64,000 nt of DNA from Microbacterium terrisoli (lineage in GTDB: Bacteria > Actinomycetota > Actinomycetes > Actinomycetales > Microbacteriaceae). The notes below the pieces were generated by a model. The model did no database searches, had not been told where the DNA came from, and was given only the letters and a program-made list of their open reading frames with translations. Shown one piece after another: positions 34,721-44,513 of the stretch (position 1 is the first letter of the stretch; every line of letters starts with the position of its first letter). Position numbers and translations under genes: made by a program. Location: NCBI RefSeq assembly GCF_030866805.1, contig NZ_CP133019.1:1488001-1552000 (forward strand), in the 5' to 3' direction.

Positions 34721-36100
34721 TCAGCGGGGGCGCGGGATGTAGCGGGGTATCCAGCGCAAGAAGCCGACGGCTCCGATCAGGCCGATCACGCCGATCACAC
34801 CGGTGGCCAGTGCCAGCGAGAAGATCGCGGTGATCGCCGAGATGAGCAGCGGCGCCGCTGCCCCGCCCGCGTCGGTCAGGGTGCGCCACGAACCGAGGAA
34901 GGCGGCCGGGTCGCGCTGCGGCGCGAGATCGGCCCCGAGGGTCATGAGGATCCCGCTGGAGATGCCGTTGCCGACCCCGAGCACGGCCGCGAACATCGCG
35001 TACCACATGGCTGCCTGATCGGAGTCGTGGGTGAAGGCCAACGCGATGAAACCGCATCCCATCAGAATGAGCGCCGGCAGAGCCGCCCACAGCCTGCCGA
35101 ACCGGTCCATCACCTGCCCGCTCGCGTAGAACAGCGCGAAATCCAGCGCACCCGAGATGCCGACCACCAAGGCGATGGTCGTGGCATCCAGCCCGATCGA
35201 CACACCCCACAGCGGCAGCGCCACCTGACGGGCCGAGCGCACCGCCGACAGCAGCGCGGCTGCGGTGCCCAGACGCGCGAGCACGTGACGGTGCTGCCAC
35301 ATCGTGCGGAACACGCCGGTGGCGTCCGCCGTCCGCACAGGCCCGGTGATCGCCTCACCGGTGTCTTCGATCAGCTCGGCGCCGGCGGCGCTCTGCGCTT
35401 CGGAGTCGGCCGTCGCGCCGAGCGAGGCGGCCACCGGGTCCGAACCCGCCAGCGCGGCTGCGGCCTCCTTTTCGGGATCCGGTCCGAAGGTGACCAGTGC
35501 GACCACGCCCGCAAGGCAGATCAGCGCGAACCAGATCGCGGCATGCTCGTCGCCGAAGATCGCCAGCAGCGCCGCCGCGACGAAAGGACCGACGAACACG
35601 CCGAGCCGGAACGAACCGCCGAGCATCGACAGCGCACGGGCACGGAAACTCAGCGGAATGCGGGTCGTCATGAACGAGTGCCGGGCCAAGCCGAACACCG
35701 CCGCGCAGAACCCGAGCACGAACACCGCGATGGTGAGGGTTGCAAGATTGGGGGCCAGGACCAGCCCGAGGCTGGCCAGCACCGCCGCGCTGCCGCCGAT
35801 GACCATGGTCCACCGCTCGCCGATGCGCGAGACGGCCCAGCCGGCGGGCAGATTGCCGCACAGCTGGCCGACGACGAGTGCGGACGAGACCAGCGCCGCC
35901 AGGGCCACACCCGCGCCGAGCTGGGAGGCGATGACCGGGATGAGGGGGATCACCGCGCCCTCGCCGAGCGCGAACAGCACCGTCGGCCCGTAGATCATCG
36001 GACCGAAGCGCAGCAGGACCGTGCGGACGCTCAGCCGCCCCTCGTCCAGGCCTCGATCGCCCGAACGCCTGTCGCGCGGGGGCTCGGCATCGGAAGGCAT
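34721..36100 (-). CDS. Major facilitator superfamily transporter
   Basis: 459 residues with twelve hydrophobic segments and a long central loop (about 205-260) rich in Ala/Glu. The MFS loop motif appears as GWAVSRIGERWTMV between segments 2 and 3. The substrate is not deducible. ATG 36100 is chosen over the longer frame, which overlaps the divergent prfB. Confidence 0.85.
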   Translation of the reverse strand: MPSDAEPPRDRRSGDRGLDEGRLSVRTVLLRFGPMIYGPTVLFALGEGAVIPLIPVIASQLGAGVALAALVSSALVVGQLCGNLPAGWAVSRIGERWTMVIGGSAAVLASLGLVLAPNLATLTIAVFVLGFCAAVFGLARHSFMTTRIPLSFRARALSMLGGSFRLGVFVGPFVAAALLAIFGDEHAAIWFALICLAGVVALVTFGPDPEKEAAAALAGSDPVAASLGATADSEAQSAAGAELIEDTGEAITGPVRTADATGVFRTMWQHRHVLARLGTAAALLSAVRSARQVALPLWGVSIGLDATTIALVVGISGALDFALFYASGQVMDRFGRLWAALPALILMGCGFIALAFTHDSDQAAMWYAMFAAVLGVGNGISSGILMTLGADLAPQRDPAAFLGSWRTLTDAGGAAAPLLISAITAIFSLALATGVIGVIGLIGAVGFLRWIPRYIPRPR

Positions 36101-36125
36101 CGCATCCACGATAACCTGAAGTGTC

Positions 36126-37235
36126 ATGCTCGAACTCGATCTGTCCACCGACATCCATGCCTTGCGCTCCACCTTCGCCGAGATCAAGGCGGTGGCCGAC
36201 GTCCCTGCGCTGCAGGCCGACATCCAGCGGCTGAGCGCCGAAGCCGGCGCCCCCGACCTGTGGGACGACGTCGAGAAGGCGCAGAAGGTCACGAGCGCTC
36301 TCAGCCACCGGCAGGCCGACCTCAAGCGCGTCACCGAGATCGAGCAGCGCCTCGACGACCTCGAGGTGCTCGTCGAACTCGCCGTCGAGCTCGAAGACGA
36401 AGACTCGGCCGCCGAGGCGCGCCGCGAGCTCGCCGACCTCGACGAGACGATCGGTCAGCTCGAGGTGCAGACCCTTCTGGACGGCGAGTACGACGATCGG
36501 GCCGCGGTGGTCACGATCCGCTCGGGTGCCGGCGGCGACGACGCCACCGACTTCGCCGAGATGCTCATGCGCATGTACCTGCGCTGGGCCGAGCGTCACA
36601 AGTATCCCGTCAAGGTCATGGACACCTCCTACGCCGAGGGCGCCGGCATCAAGTCGGCCACGTTCGAGATCGATGCGCCGTATGCGTACGGCACCCTGTC
36701 GGTGGAGGCGGGCACGCATCGTCTGGCGCGCATCAGTCCGTTCGGCTCTGCCGACAAGCGGCAGACCAGCTTCGCCGCCGTCGAGGTCATCCCGGTCATG
36801 GAGGAGGCCGTCGAGGTCGAGATCCCCGAGACCGACATCCGTGTGGACGTCTTCCGTTCGTCGGGGCCTGGCGGCCAGTCGGTGAACACGACCGACTCCG
36901 CGGTGCGCCTCACGCACATCCCGACCGGCATCGTCGTGTCGATGCAGAACGAGAAGTCGCAGATCCAGAACCGCGCCGCCGCGATGCGCGTGCTGCAGAC
37001 CCGACTGCTGCTGCTCAAGCGCGAAGAAGAGGCGGCGAAGAAGAAGGAGTTGGCCGGCACGATCACGGCGAGCTGGGGCGATCAGATGCGCTCGTACTTC
37101 CTGTACGGCCAGCAGCTGGTCAAAGACCTGCGCACCGGGTACGAGGTCGGCAACCCCGCCCCCGTCTTCGACGGAGACCTCGACGGATTCATCGCGGCAG
37201 GCATCCGCTGGCGCAAGCGCAAGGATGACGACTGA
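36126..37235 (+). CDS. prfB: Peptide chain release factor 2
   Basis: 369 residues. It carries the RF2 stop-codon recognition tripeptide SPF ([16 protein letters not shown]) and the catalytic GGQ motif in [16 protein letters not shown], which drives peptidyl-tRNA hydrolysis. The frame is continuous, so there is no programmed +1 frameshift of the E. coli type. Position ahead of ftsE-ftsX and smpB is the conserved actinobacterial order. Confidence 0.96.
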   Translation: MLELDLSTDIHALRSTFAEIKAVADVPALQADIQRLSAEAGAPDLWDDVEKAQKVTSALSHRQADLKRVTEIEQRLDDLEVLVELAVELEDEDSAAEARRELADLDETIGQLEVQTLLDGEYDDRAAVVTIRSGAGGDDATDFAEMLMRMYLRWAERHKYPVKVMDTSYAEGAGIKSATFEIDAPYAYGTLSVEAGTHRLARISPFGSADKRQTSFAAVEVIPVMEEAVEVEIPETDIRVDVFRSSGPGGQSVNTTDSAVRLTHIPTGIVVSMQNEKSQIQNRAAAMRVLQTRLLLLKREEEAAKKKELAGTITASWGDQMRSYFLYGQQLVKDLRTGYEVGNPAPVFDGDLDGFIAAGIRWRKRKDDD

Positions 37236-37296
37236 TCCGACCCGCCGTGGTGTCGCTGCGCAGATCGCGCATCATCGCGCTTAGGCTCGTTGAGCC

Positions 37297-38382
37297 ATGA
37301 TCCGGTTCGAACACGTCACCAAACGGTATCGCGGCACGTCGAAACCTGCGCTGCATGATGTGGACTTCGAGGTGCAACGCGCGGAGTTCGTCTTCCTCGT
37401 CGGCCCGTCGGGCTCCGGCAAGTCGACCTGCCTGCGCATGATCCTTCGCGAAGAGACACCCAGCGAGGGCCGTGTGGTGGTGCTGGGGCGTGACCTGCGC
37501 GCGCTGTCCAGCCGCAAGGTCCCGTACTTCCGTCGCCACATCGGTGCGGTGTTCCAGGACTTCCGGCTGCTGCCGGCCAAGACGATCTTCCAGAATGTCG
37601 CCTTCGCCCTGCAGGTCATCGGCTCGTCTCGGGCCTTCATACGCCAGGCAGTGCCCGAGGCGCTCGCGCTGGTGGGACTGCAAGACATGGGCAAGCGGCT
37701 GCCGCACGAACTGTCGGGCGGCGAGCAGCAGCGGGTGGCGATCGCGCGCGCGATCGTGAACCGCCCGCAGATCCTGCTGGCCGACGAGCCGACCGGCAAC
37801 CTTGACCCGGCCACGTCGGTGGACATCATGCGGTTGCTCGCGCGCATCAACGCCACCGGCACCACCGTGGTGATGGCCACGCACGAGGCCGGTTTCGTCG
37901 ATGAGATGAAGCGTCGCGTGATCGAGCTGCACGAGGGCGACATGGTGCGCGATGAGCGGCACGGTGGCTACGGCGACACGTCGAGCCTGCCGAGCCTGGC
38001 ACCGGCACCTGAGCGCGGTGCGGCATCGGTGGCGGCGCTGACCGCCGTGCTCGAGGTGCACCGCGAGACCGTCACGCCGGGTCCGGCTGCGGCTTCAGCG
38101 GCGGCTTCAGAGCGGGATGCCGCGGCCGCCGCTCCGGCACAGCCCGAACCGGCACGGCCCGAACCGGCACGGCCCCAGCCGGCAAAGCCCCAGAAGGTCG
38201 AGACGTCCGCGCCCGCCGTTCCCGACGTGTCGGACGCGCCCGCCGCCGACACCGAGAACGACACCGCCCCGGGCGTGCCGACGCTCCCGGGCATGGACGT
38301 GGACCTGGACGAGTTGGGACTGGCCGACCGGCTGGGGCTGCGCGACGGCGACGGCGACGAAGAAGTGGGACCGACGCGATGA
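37297..38382 (+). CDS. ftsE: Cell division ATP-binding protein FtsE with C-terminal extension
   Basis: 361 residues; a normal FtsE ends near 225-230. The ATPase core is complete: IRFEHVTKRYRG, Walker A GPSGSGKST, Q-loop GAVFQDFRLL, signature LSGGEQQRVAIARA and Walker B ILLADEPTGNLDP. Residues about 230-361 are an Ala/Pro/Glu-rich extension with PEPARPEPARPQPAKP repeats, ending in an acidic Leu-containing segment (DVDLDELGLADRLGL). FtsEX transmits cytoplasmic ATP hydrolysis to periplasmic wall hydrolases at division. It overlaps ftsX by 4 bases. Confidence 0.94.
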   Translation: MIRFEHVTKRYRGTSKPALHDVDFEVQRAEFVFLVGPSGSGKSTCLRMILREETPSEGRVVVLGRDLRALSSRKVPYFRRHIGAVFQDFRLLPAKTIFQNVAFALQVIGSSRAFIRQAVPEALALVGLQDMGKRLPHELSGGEQQRVAIARAIVNRPQILLADEPTGNLDPATSVDIMRLLARINATGTTVVMATHEAGFVDEMKRRVIELHEGDMVRDERHGGYGDTSSLPSLAPAPERGAASVAALTAVLEVHRETVTPGPAAASAAASERDAAAAAPAQPEPARPEPARPQPAKPQKVETSAPAVPDVSDAPAADTENDTAPGVPTLPGMDVDLDELGLADRLGLRDGDGDEEVGPTR

Positions 38383-39293
38383 GGGCGGGGCTGATCTTCG
38401 GCGAGGCGCTGAACGGACTGCGCCGCAATGCGTCGATGGTGATCTCGATCGTGCTGGTCACGTTCGTGTCGCTGACGTTCGTGGGCGCGGCGATCCTGAT
38501 GCAGGCCCAGATCGGCACGATGCGCGACTTCTGGACCGGGCGCGCGCAGGTGCAGGTCTCGATGTGCGTCGACGGCGCACGCGAGGCCACGTGCGACCAG
38601 GGGGCAGCGACGAAGGCGCAGATCGAGGCCGTGAGGGAGCGACTGGACACGGGCGGGCTGAAGCCGCTGATCTCCAAGTACCGGTTCGAGACGCCGGAAC
38701 AGGCGTACAAGAACGCACTCGAGCTGCTCGGCAGCGATTACAAAGACATCCTCTCGCCCAGTCAGTTCGGCGCGAGCTTCTACATCAACCTCGTCGATCC
38801 GGAGAACTCCGCCGTGATCACCGAGGCGTTCTCGGGCAAGAAGGGTGTGCAGACCGTCCAAGACCAGATGAAGCTGCTGCAGCCGCTGTTCTCCGCGTTG
38901 ACGGTTGCCACCTACATCGCCGTGGGCATCGCCGGCCTCATGCTCGTGGCCGCGGTGCTGCTGATCGCGACCACCATTCGGCTGTCGGCGTATGCCCGAC
39001 GCCGTGAGCTGCGCATCATGCGGCTGGTCGGGGCATCCAACAGATTCATCCAGACCCCGTTCATCCTCGAGGGGGTGTTAGCCGCGCTGATCGGATCGGT
39101 GCTGGCCGGAGTCGCGGTGTGGGCGGGTGTGCAGTTCGGCGTGCACGGATATCTGCGCTCGCGCGTCGACTTCATCACAACCTGGGTGGATATGCGCGAT
39201 GTGGCATACGTCGTGCCGATCCTCATCGTGATCGGGGTGGTGCTCGCCGCCGTGTCGGCGGGCTTCGCCATCCGGCGTTGGCTGCGCGCATAG
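38379..39293 (+). CDS. ftsX: Cell division protein FtsX
   Basis: 304 residues: an N-terminal membrane segment (about 20-42), an extracytoplasmic domain (about 43-170) with a Cys pair (CVDGAREATC) as in other actinobacterial FtsX, then three membrane segments forming the permease domain, with RRRELRIMRLVGASNRFI between the second and third. It partners FtsE. The next gene, smpB, starts 93 bp later. Confidence 0.94.
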   Translation: MRAGLIFGEALNGLRRNASMVISIVLVTFVSLTFVGAAILMQAQIGTMRDFWTGRAQVQVSMCVDGAREATCDQGAATKAQIEAVRERLDTGGLKPLISKYRFETPEQAYKNALELLGSDYKDILSPSQFGASFYINLVDPENSAVITEAFSGKKGVQTVQDQMKLLQPLFSALTVATYIAVGIAGLMLVAAVLLIATTIRLSAYARRRELRIMRLVGASNRFIQTPFILEGVLAALIGSVLAGVAVWAGVQFGVHGYLRSRVDFITTWVDMRDVAYVVPILIVIGVVLAAVSAGFAIRRWLRA

Positions 39294-39323
39294 CGCGCAC
39301 GGCCCATGCGATAGAGTTGTGGG

Positions 39324-39346
39324 CTGCCTCCGTGACGCGGAGGCGG
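39324..39346 (+). promoter_or_regulatory. Hairpin in the smpB leader
   Basis: Stem CTGCCTCCG / CGGAGGCGG with a 5-base loop, 41 bp before the smpB start. It may terminate or attenuate ftsX read-through or structure the smpB leader. No U-tract follows, so a strong terminator is unlikely. Confidence 0.4.
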
Positions 39347-39386
39347 CATCCATCATTCACTCTGAAGCATCCCCCTCAGGAGCATC

Positions 39387-39863
39387 ATGCCGAAGGAACG
39401 CGGCGAGAAGGTCGTGGCGACCAATCGTCGCGCGCGCCACGACTACACGATCGAGAAGACATACGAGGCGGGTCTCGTCCTCACCGGCACCGAGGTCAAG
39501 TCGCTGCGCGAGGGGCGGGCGAATCTCACCGACGGCTATGCCTACATCGACGGCGGCGAGGCGTTTCTGGATGCCGTGAACATTCCGCAGTATGTGCAGG
39601 GCAATTGGACCAATCACGCCGCCAAGCGCACCCGCAAACTGCTGCTGCACAAAGAAGAGATCGTGCGGCTCTCGCACGCCGTGTCGGCCGGCGGCTACAC
39701 GCTCGTGCCGCTCAAGCTGTATTTCTCCGACGGGCGGGCGAAGGTCGAGATCGCGGTTGCCAAGGGCAAGCGCGAGTATGACAAGCGCCAGACCCTGCGC
39801 GAGAAGCAGGATAAGCGCGAGGCCGAGCGCGCCATGCGCACGCGCAACCGCATGGGGGACTGA
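39387..39863 (+). CDS. smpB: SsrA-binding protein SmpB
   Basis: 158 residues. Family motifs [35 protein letters not shown] and [11 protein letters not shown] are present, and the basic C-terminal tail ([17 protein letters not shown]) that enters the mRNA channel is complete. It works with tmRNA, encoded about 4.65 kb downstream at 44514, to rescue stalled ribosomes. CAGGAG precedes the ATG. It is immediately convergent with the next gene. Confidence 0.96.
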   Translation: MPKERGEKVVATNRRARHDYTIEKTYEAGLVLTGTEVKSLREGRANLTDGYAYIDGGEAFLDAVNIPQYVQGNWTNHAAKRTRKLLLHKEEIVRLSHAVSAGGYTLVPLKLYFSDGRAKVEIAVAKGKREYDKRQTLREKQDKREAERAMRTRNRMGD

Positions 39864-41384
39864 TCAGACGATCGGCTCGGCGTCGCGGGTGTCGGCGTGG
39901 CCCGTGTGCTGATCGCTGAACGCGGTCTTGGGCACGACCAGCAGCAGCACTGCCGCCACCAGTGCCGTGGCGCCGCACACGACCCACACGGTCACATAGC
40001 CGGCGAACGATCCGGCCGTGCTGTCGGCGCCGCCGGCGTGCGTGACGCCCTGCAGCAGTGCGATGCCGAACACGCACGATGCGATCGCGCCGCCCACGGT
40101 CTTCACCGAATTGGTCAGCCCGGTGGCCACTCCGGTCTGGGTGTGCGCGGCGGCGGATGCCGCGGCCGCCGGCAGTGCTGCCACCAGCGCGCCCGACCCG
40201 ATGCCGACGATGACCATGTTGACGATGACCTGCAGATAGGCGGCGTGCAACGGCACGAACAGGAGGAATCCGACGCCGACGAGCACGGCCGCGACGATCA
40301 GAGTGATGCGCGGCGAGATCAGTCGCGCCGCCAGGGGGAAGGCGAGGGCCCCCGCGATCATCGCGATCAGGTAGATCCCGATGATCAGCGACGTCGCGAA
40401 CCCGCTGGTGCCCAGGCCATAGCCGTACACCGCCGGGTCGGTGCGTGCGAACGTCGACAGCGGTGCCTGGGCGCCCAGCACGCTCACGCCGAACAGGCCC
40501 GCGGTCAGGAACACCGGGCCCAGAGCGGGTGAGCGGAACATCCGCACGTCGATCAGCGGATCGTCTTGACGCAGTTCCCACAGCACGAAGGGCACGACCA
40601 GCGCGATGCCCAGGAGCACGACGATCCACGACAGGAGGTCGCCCGGACCGTTCAGGCGCAGCAGGCTCAGGCCGCCGGTGAACGCGATCAATGCGATCGA
40701 GATGAGCACCACGCCGACGGTGTCGAACACGCCGCCGGTCGGCTCGGGCGACTCACGCACGCCGAACAGGACGACGAAGAAGCAGATCACGATCATGACG
40801 GCGGGCACCAGCAGCACGACCGACAGGGGCAGGGCGTCCACGAGCGCGCCTCCGACGAGGGCACCGATGATCGCACCGGATTCCAGCGCCGCGACGAGGA
40901 AGCCCGCCGCACGTGCCGTGATGGTCGAGCGCCCCTCCATCCGTCGCGCCCGCGACCAGATGAGCGCGATCTCCAGCGGCAGCCAGACCACGTAGAAGCC
41001 CATGAGCGCCCAGCCGACGAGGAACACCGCGAAGGAGTCGGTGAACGGCAGGACGAAGGATGCTGCAGCCGTGATCGCGGTCGAGATCAGCAGCATCCGC
41101 TTGTGCCCGATCATGTCGCCGAGCTTGGCGAAGGCGGGCACCACGAGCGCGGACAGCATCAGCTGCGTGCCCTCGAGCCAGTTCACATCGGCGTCGTGGA
41201 TGTCCAGATGCCGGGCGATGTCGGTGAGCATCGGCGTGTAATAGCCCTGCAGAACGCCGCTGGTGAACTCCACGAACGCCAGAAAGCCCACGACACCGGC
41301 GAGGGTGCCGATGGACACGCGGGTGGCGGTCGTGGGAGCGCCCGCGGCGGTGGCGCGGACGAAAACGGCTCGGCGGGGCATCAT
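39864..41384 (-). CDS. MFS transporter, 14-segment DHA2-like
   Basis: 506 residues with about 14 hydrophobic segments. LEGTQLMLSALVVPAFAKLGDMIGHKRML contains the MFS motif A equivalent; the length and segment number match the DHA2 drug:H+ antiporter subgroup. The substrate is unknown. ATG 41384 has AAAGGAG 6 bases upstream. The stop abuts the smpB stop. Confidence 0.85.
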   Translation of the reverse strand: MMPRRAVFVRATAAGAPTTATRVSIGTLAGVVGFLAFVEFTSGVLQGYYTPMLTDIARHLDIHDADVNWLEGTQLMLSALVVPAFAKLGDMIGHKRMLLISTAITAAASFVLPFTDSFAVFLVGWALMGFYVVWLPLEIALIWSRARRMEGRSTITARAAGFLVAALESGAIIGALVGGALVDALPLSVVLLVPAVMIVICFFVVLFGVRESPEPTGGVFDTVGVVLISIALIAFTGGLSLLRLNGPGDLLSWIVVLLGIALVVPFVLWELRQDDPLIDVRMFRSPALGPVFLTAGLFGVSVLGAQAPLSTFARTDPAVYGYGLGTSGFATSLIIGIYLIAMIAGALAFPLAARLISPRITLIVAAVLVGVGFLLFVPLHAAYLQVIVNMVIVGIGSGALVAALPAAAASAAAHTQTGVATGLTNSVKTVGGAIASCVFGIALLQGVTHAGGADSTAGSFAGYVTVWVVCGATALVAAVLLLVVPKTAFSDQHTGHADTRDAEPIV

Positions 41385-41479
41385 GCGCGCTCCTTTGCGG
41401 GCGGGATCTTCACGGCCGGCGGCGTGCAGGCTGGGTGCCTGCAGGGCGGGCCGGCTGTGGAGCCGGCGGTCGGGTGGGA

Positions 41480-42820
41480 TCACTCTAACTGCTCGATGAG
41501 CGCGCGGTGGAATCGCTCGCCGCGCTCGAGAGACGAGATCTCGACCCGCTCATCGACGCCGTGGATGCTGGCACGCTGCGCAGCCGACATCTTCAGCGGA
41601 GCGAACCGGTACACCGCGGGTGCGAACCGGTGGAAGTGGCGGGCGTCGCTGGCCTGCATCATGATGTACGGCACCGCTGCGGCATCCGGATACGACACGT
41701 GCAGGGCCGCTGCCACCGCGGCGAACGCATCGTTGTCGGTGCGGGATTCGGGGGAGGGATCCGACCCTTCCAGCAGCGTGACGTCGACCTTCGCGTCGGC
41801 GATGCGTCGACGCACACGCCGCAGGGTCGATGCGACCGTCTCGCCGACCGCCACACGCAGATTGACGGTCGCCGACGCCTGCGACGGCAGCACGTTGGCC
41901 GCGGTGCCGCCCGCGAGCATCGTCGCAGCCACGGTGGTGCGCACGAACGCCGCCGTCTCACCGCCGAGGGCTGCGAACACTCGCGCCGACAGCCACGGCC
42001 AGCCGGCCAGAATGCGGTAGAGCAGACGCGCCGGCCCCGATGCGGTGTCGGCGAAGGCGCTCAGCATGCGCGAGATGGCCGTCGGGGTGCGAGGGCGGAA
42101 GGTGCCGGCATCCAATCGGTCGACCGCGCGTGCCACGCGCCGCACGGCGGTCATCGACGGGGGAGCCGATGCGTGACCGCCCTCGCCCCGGGCGCTCAGT
42201 CGAATCGTCATGACGCCCTTCTCGGCCAGACCGATCATCCCCGCCTCGCGTGTGACGAACGGCAGAGGGGCATCGACGACCGCGCCGCCCTCGTCGAGCA
42301 CGAGCCAGGGGATCTCATCGCGGGACTGGAAGGATGCCGCGATCTCGCGCGCGGCGGCCCCGTAGGTCTCTTCATTGCCGCCGAAAGACAGGCACACGTC
42401 GCGAGCGGGAGTGAAGCCCGCGGCCAGCAGGTTCTCGACGGCTTCGAGGATGACGATCAGCGGACCCTTGTCGTCGAGGGTGCCGCGTCCGTAGACCCAG
42501 TCGCCGTCGACGTGACCGTCGAACGGCGGATGCGTCCACGGGTCGGACTCGTCGACGGGGACCACATCGAAATGCGCCATGAGCACGAGGGGGCCGCCGG
42601 CGCCGGGGTGCCCACGCCAGCGCAGCAGCAGCCCCAGATCCGTGTGCCGCGTGAGCTCGAGGTGCTCGTGCACAAGCGGATACAGGTCGTGCAGCAGCGC
42701 GATGAGCTCGTCGAAGGGCTGCATGCCGCGTTCGTCGAGCTCAGCTGACACGGTGGGGATGCGGATCAGCTGCGACAGCCGGTCGGCGATGCCGGGGCGG
42801 GGGATGACCTGTTCTGTCAT
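41480..42820 (-). CDS. M20 family metallopeptidase / amidohydrolase
   Basis: 446 residues. Zinc-ligand motifs of the M20 family: LVLMAHFDVVPVD (His and catalytic Asp), YGRGTLDDKGP (bridging Asp), FGGNEETYG (catalytic Glu and metal Glu), and a C-terminal IHGVDERVEI His. The dimerisation domain lies at about 215-330. The arrangement resembles carboxypeptidase S-like or aminoacylase enzymes; the substrate is unknown. The start overlaps the stop of the SIMPL gene by 4 bases. Confidence 0.9.
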   Translation of the reverse strand: MTEQVIPRPGIADRLSQLIRIPTVSAELDERGMQPFDELIALLHDLYPLVHEHLELTRHTDLGLLLRWRGHPGAGGPLVLMAHFDVVPVDESDPWTHPPFDGHVDGDWVYGRGTLDDKGPLIVILEAVENLLAAGFTPARDVCLSFGGNEETYGAAAREIAASFQSRDEIPWLVLDEGGAVVDAPLPFVTREAGMIGLAEKGVMTIRLSARGEGGHASAPPSMTAVRRVARAVDRLDAGTFRPRTPTAISRMLSAFADTASGPARLLYRILAGWPWLSARVFAALGGETAAFVRTTVAATMLAGGTAANVLPSQASATVNLRVAVGETVASTLRRVRRRIADAKVDVTLLEGSDPSPESRTDNDAFAAVAAALHVSYPDAAAVPYIMMQASDARHFHRFAPAVYRFAPLKMSAAQRASIHGVDERVEISSLERGERFHRALIEQLE

Positions 42821-43473
42821 CGCGCCGTGAACCGGGCCTCGACCGCTGCCGAGACAGTGATGTCGTCGGGACGGAAGTCGAGTGCGGGGGATGCCGCGGC
42901 GCTGTCGAAGGACGTCTTGGCCATCCGCAGCACGGGCGGTGGAGCATCGTGCCCGAGCAGGCTGAGGTCGGCGATCTCGACCGGTGCGACCTCGGTCAGA
43001 CCGAGCGCGTGCGCGTATGCGGTGGCGCGTTCGACGGCGGCACGCACCGCTGTGGCGGCGACCTCTCGCTCGAGCTCAGCCTCGGTCGCGCGCGTGAGAC
43101 GCCACGTGATCTCGCCGACCTGGACGCCGTCACGCTCGGCGACCTCGCTGAGCCACCAGCTCAGTGCGGGGAAGTCGGTGAAGGTCGCCGTGAACCCGAC
43201 CGTCGCATGGTGCACGACAGCCAAACGTTTGCCATCGGCGTTCCACGGGCGCTCGGCCCACACCGACGCGCGCCCGCTCGTCCATTCGGCGAGGCCCCCG
43301 GCATCCTTGCGTGCTGCGAGGTCATCGCGGATGGGTGCCGTCAACGTGGCGATGCGCTCGACGACGGCGCCGCGCTCGGGACCCTCGCTGTGCACGGACA
43401 CGTGCGCGACGGCTTCTTCTGGTGCGTGCACGGCTTCGTGCTCACCGCGGACGGTGATGGTGACCTCGGACAT
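42817..43473 (-). CDS. SIMPL (DUF541) domain protein
   Basis: 218 residues. The N-terminal EVTITVRGEHEAVHAPEEA and the AVRAAVERATAYAHALGL helix are typical of the SIMPL/DUF541 fold. Many homologs are secreted, but no signal peptide is visible here, so this copy is probably cytoplasmic. ATG 43473 is used; the longer frame has no protein-like composition. It is coupled to the M20 peptidase by an ATGA overlap. Confidence 0.8.
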   Translation of the reverse strand: MSEVTITVRGEHEAVHAPEEAVAHVSVHSEGPERGAVVERIATLTAPIRDDLAARKDAGGLAEWTSGRASVWAERPWNADGKRLAVVHHATVGFTATFTDFPALSWWLSEVAERDGVQVGEITWRLTRATEAELEREVAATAVRAAVERATAYAHALGLTEVAPVEIADLSLLGHDAPPPVLRMAKTSFDSAAASPALDFRPDDITVSAAVEARFTAR

Positions 43474-43664
43474 GGCTCCGAGCCTAAGCCGCTGTCTCAT
43501 CGTTCGTCGCGCCCCGTCGTGCCTGGGGCGCGTGTCGTGCGGCGAGGGTAATCCGCCGAGCGGAGGACTCTCGCGGTCCCAGGAATACTCGTCTGAGCGG
43601 AATCCCCTCATCTGGAGAGGAGGACGCCGGTGACCGGCAAGGTCAGCGCGGTGTCATCGGAAGG

Positions 43665-43949
43665 TTATGTCGCGTCCTCAGCACCCCACTGTGAGAGCGC
43701 GAGAATGGCCTCACGCAACGCACGCCCGCGATCGGTCAGCGCATATGCCCGTGTGTTGTGCCGGAGTGGCAGGCGAGACAGAACGCCGGCCGCTTCGAGT
43801 TCGCGCAGGCGGATCGTGAGCATGTTCGTCGGCACGCCGAGTTCACGCTGCAGGTCACCGTAGCGCTGCGGTCCGCCGAGAAGCTGCTCCACGATGAGCA
43901 GAGCCCAGCGTGCCCCGACGATGTCGAGGGCTGCGGCGAGGTCGCTCAC
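43665..43949 (-). CDS. HxlR-family winged-helix regulator
   Basis: 94 residues. VGARWALLIVEQLLGGPQRYGDLQRELGVP is the HxlR helix-turn-helix region, followed by a wing with LSRLPLRHNTRAYALTDRG. The usual N-terminal Cys is absent, so redox sensing through that residue is unlikely. GTG 43949 overlaps the stop of the VOC gene (GTGA). A 17-bp palindrome upstream of the VOC gene is a plausible binding site, implying autoregulation. Confidence 0.88.
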   Translation of the reverse strand: MSDLAAALDIVGARWALLIVEQLLGGPQRYGDLQRELGVPTNMLTIRLRELEAAGVLSRLPLRHNTRAYALTDRGRALREAILALSQWGAEDAT

Positions 43950-44350
43950 GCGGTCGCGGCGGCGTCGGGCTTCATCCAGAACGGCGAATAGTGGTAGCCG
44001 TCGAGGTCGTCGAACTGGCGCTGATACATGAACGGGTAGTCATCGGTATCGCCGATCCGTCCGCCGGCGGCTCCCGCGCGCTCGATGAGTTCGTCGACGG
44101 CTTGGCGGCTGCCGAGGTCGAACGAGACCGTGATCTTCGACGGCGTGTCGGCCCCGCCGACCAGCTCGTCGGTGCCGCCGACGCTGGCGTACATCTCGCG
44201 GCTGCCGAGCATGACGTACTGCTCGGGCGCGATCGCGAAGCACGACACGTTGTGATCGGACATCTCGGCGTTGAGGGTCCAGCCGAGCGCGGTGTAGAAG
44301 CCGGTCGAGCGCTGGACGTTCTCGACCGGACAGGTGATGAAGAGGCTCAT
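43946..44350 (-). CDS. VOC (glyoxalase/bleomycin-resistance-like) protein
   Basis: 134 residues with the VOC half-motif pair: FITCPVENVQRSTGFYTALGW at the start, and FDDLDGYHYSPFWM at the end. YVMLGSREMYA is also typical of the PhnB/EhpR-like group. Function could be small-molecule binding or detoxification. ATG 44350 follows the palindrome at 44359. It forms a two-gene operon with the HxlR regulator. Confidence 0.87.
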   Translation of the reverse strand: MSLFITCPVENVQRSTGFYTALGWTLNAEMSDHNVSCFAIAPEQYVMLGSREMYASVGGTDELVGGADTPSKITVSFDLGSRQAVDELIERAGAAGGRIGDTDDYPFMYQRQFDDLDGYHYSPFWMKPDAAATA

Positions 44351-44358
44351 GTGCCGAT

Positions 44359-44375
44359 ACTTGCAAAATGCAAGT
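44359..44375. promoter_or_regulatory. Candidate HxlR operator (palindrome ACTTGCA-AAA-TGCAAGT)
   Basis: A perfect 7-bp inverted repeat with a 3-base spacer, 8 bp upstream of the VOC start codon. Position and symmetry fit a dimeric winged-helix repressor encoded by the second gene of the operon. Confidence 0.65.
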
Positions 44376-44513
44376 GAGGTGTCAAGAACCTGTCCCGAGA
44401 GACAGGAATGCCGGATGCTGCGGATCCGTTGTAAGCTGTGATGCTCGGGTGTGCACAGCATCCGATTGGCAACTCCACACGGTGACAGCGGCCGCTCCAC
44501 TCGGAGCATGCAC

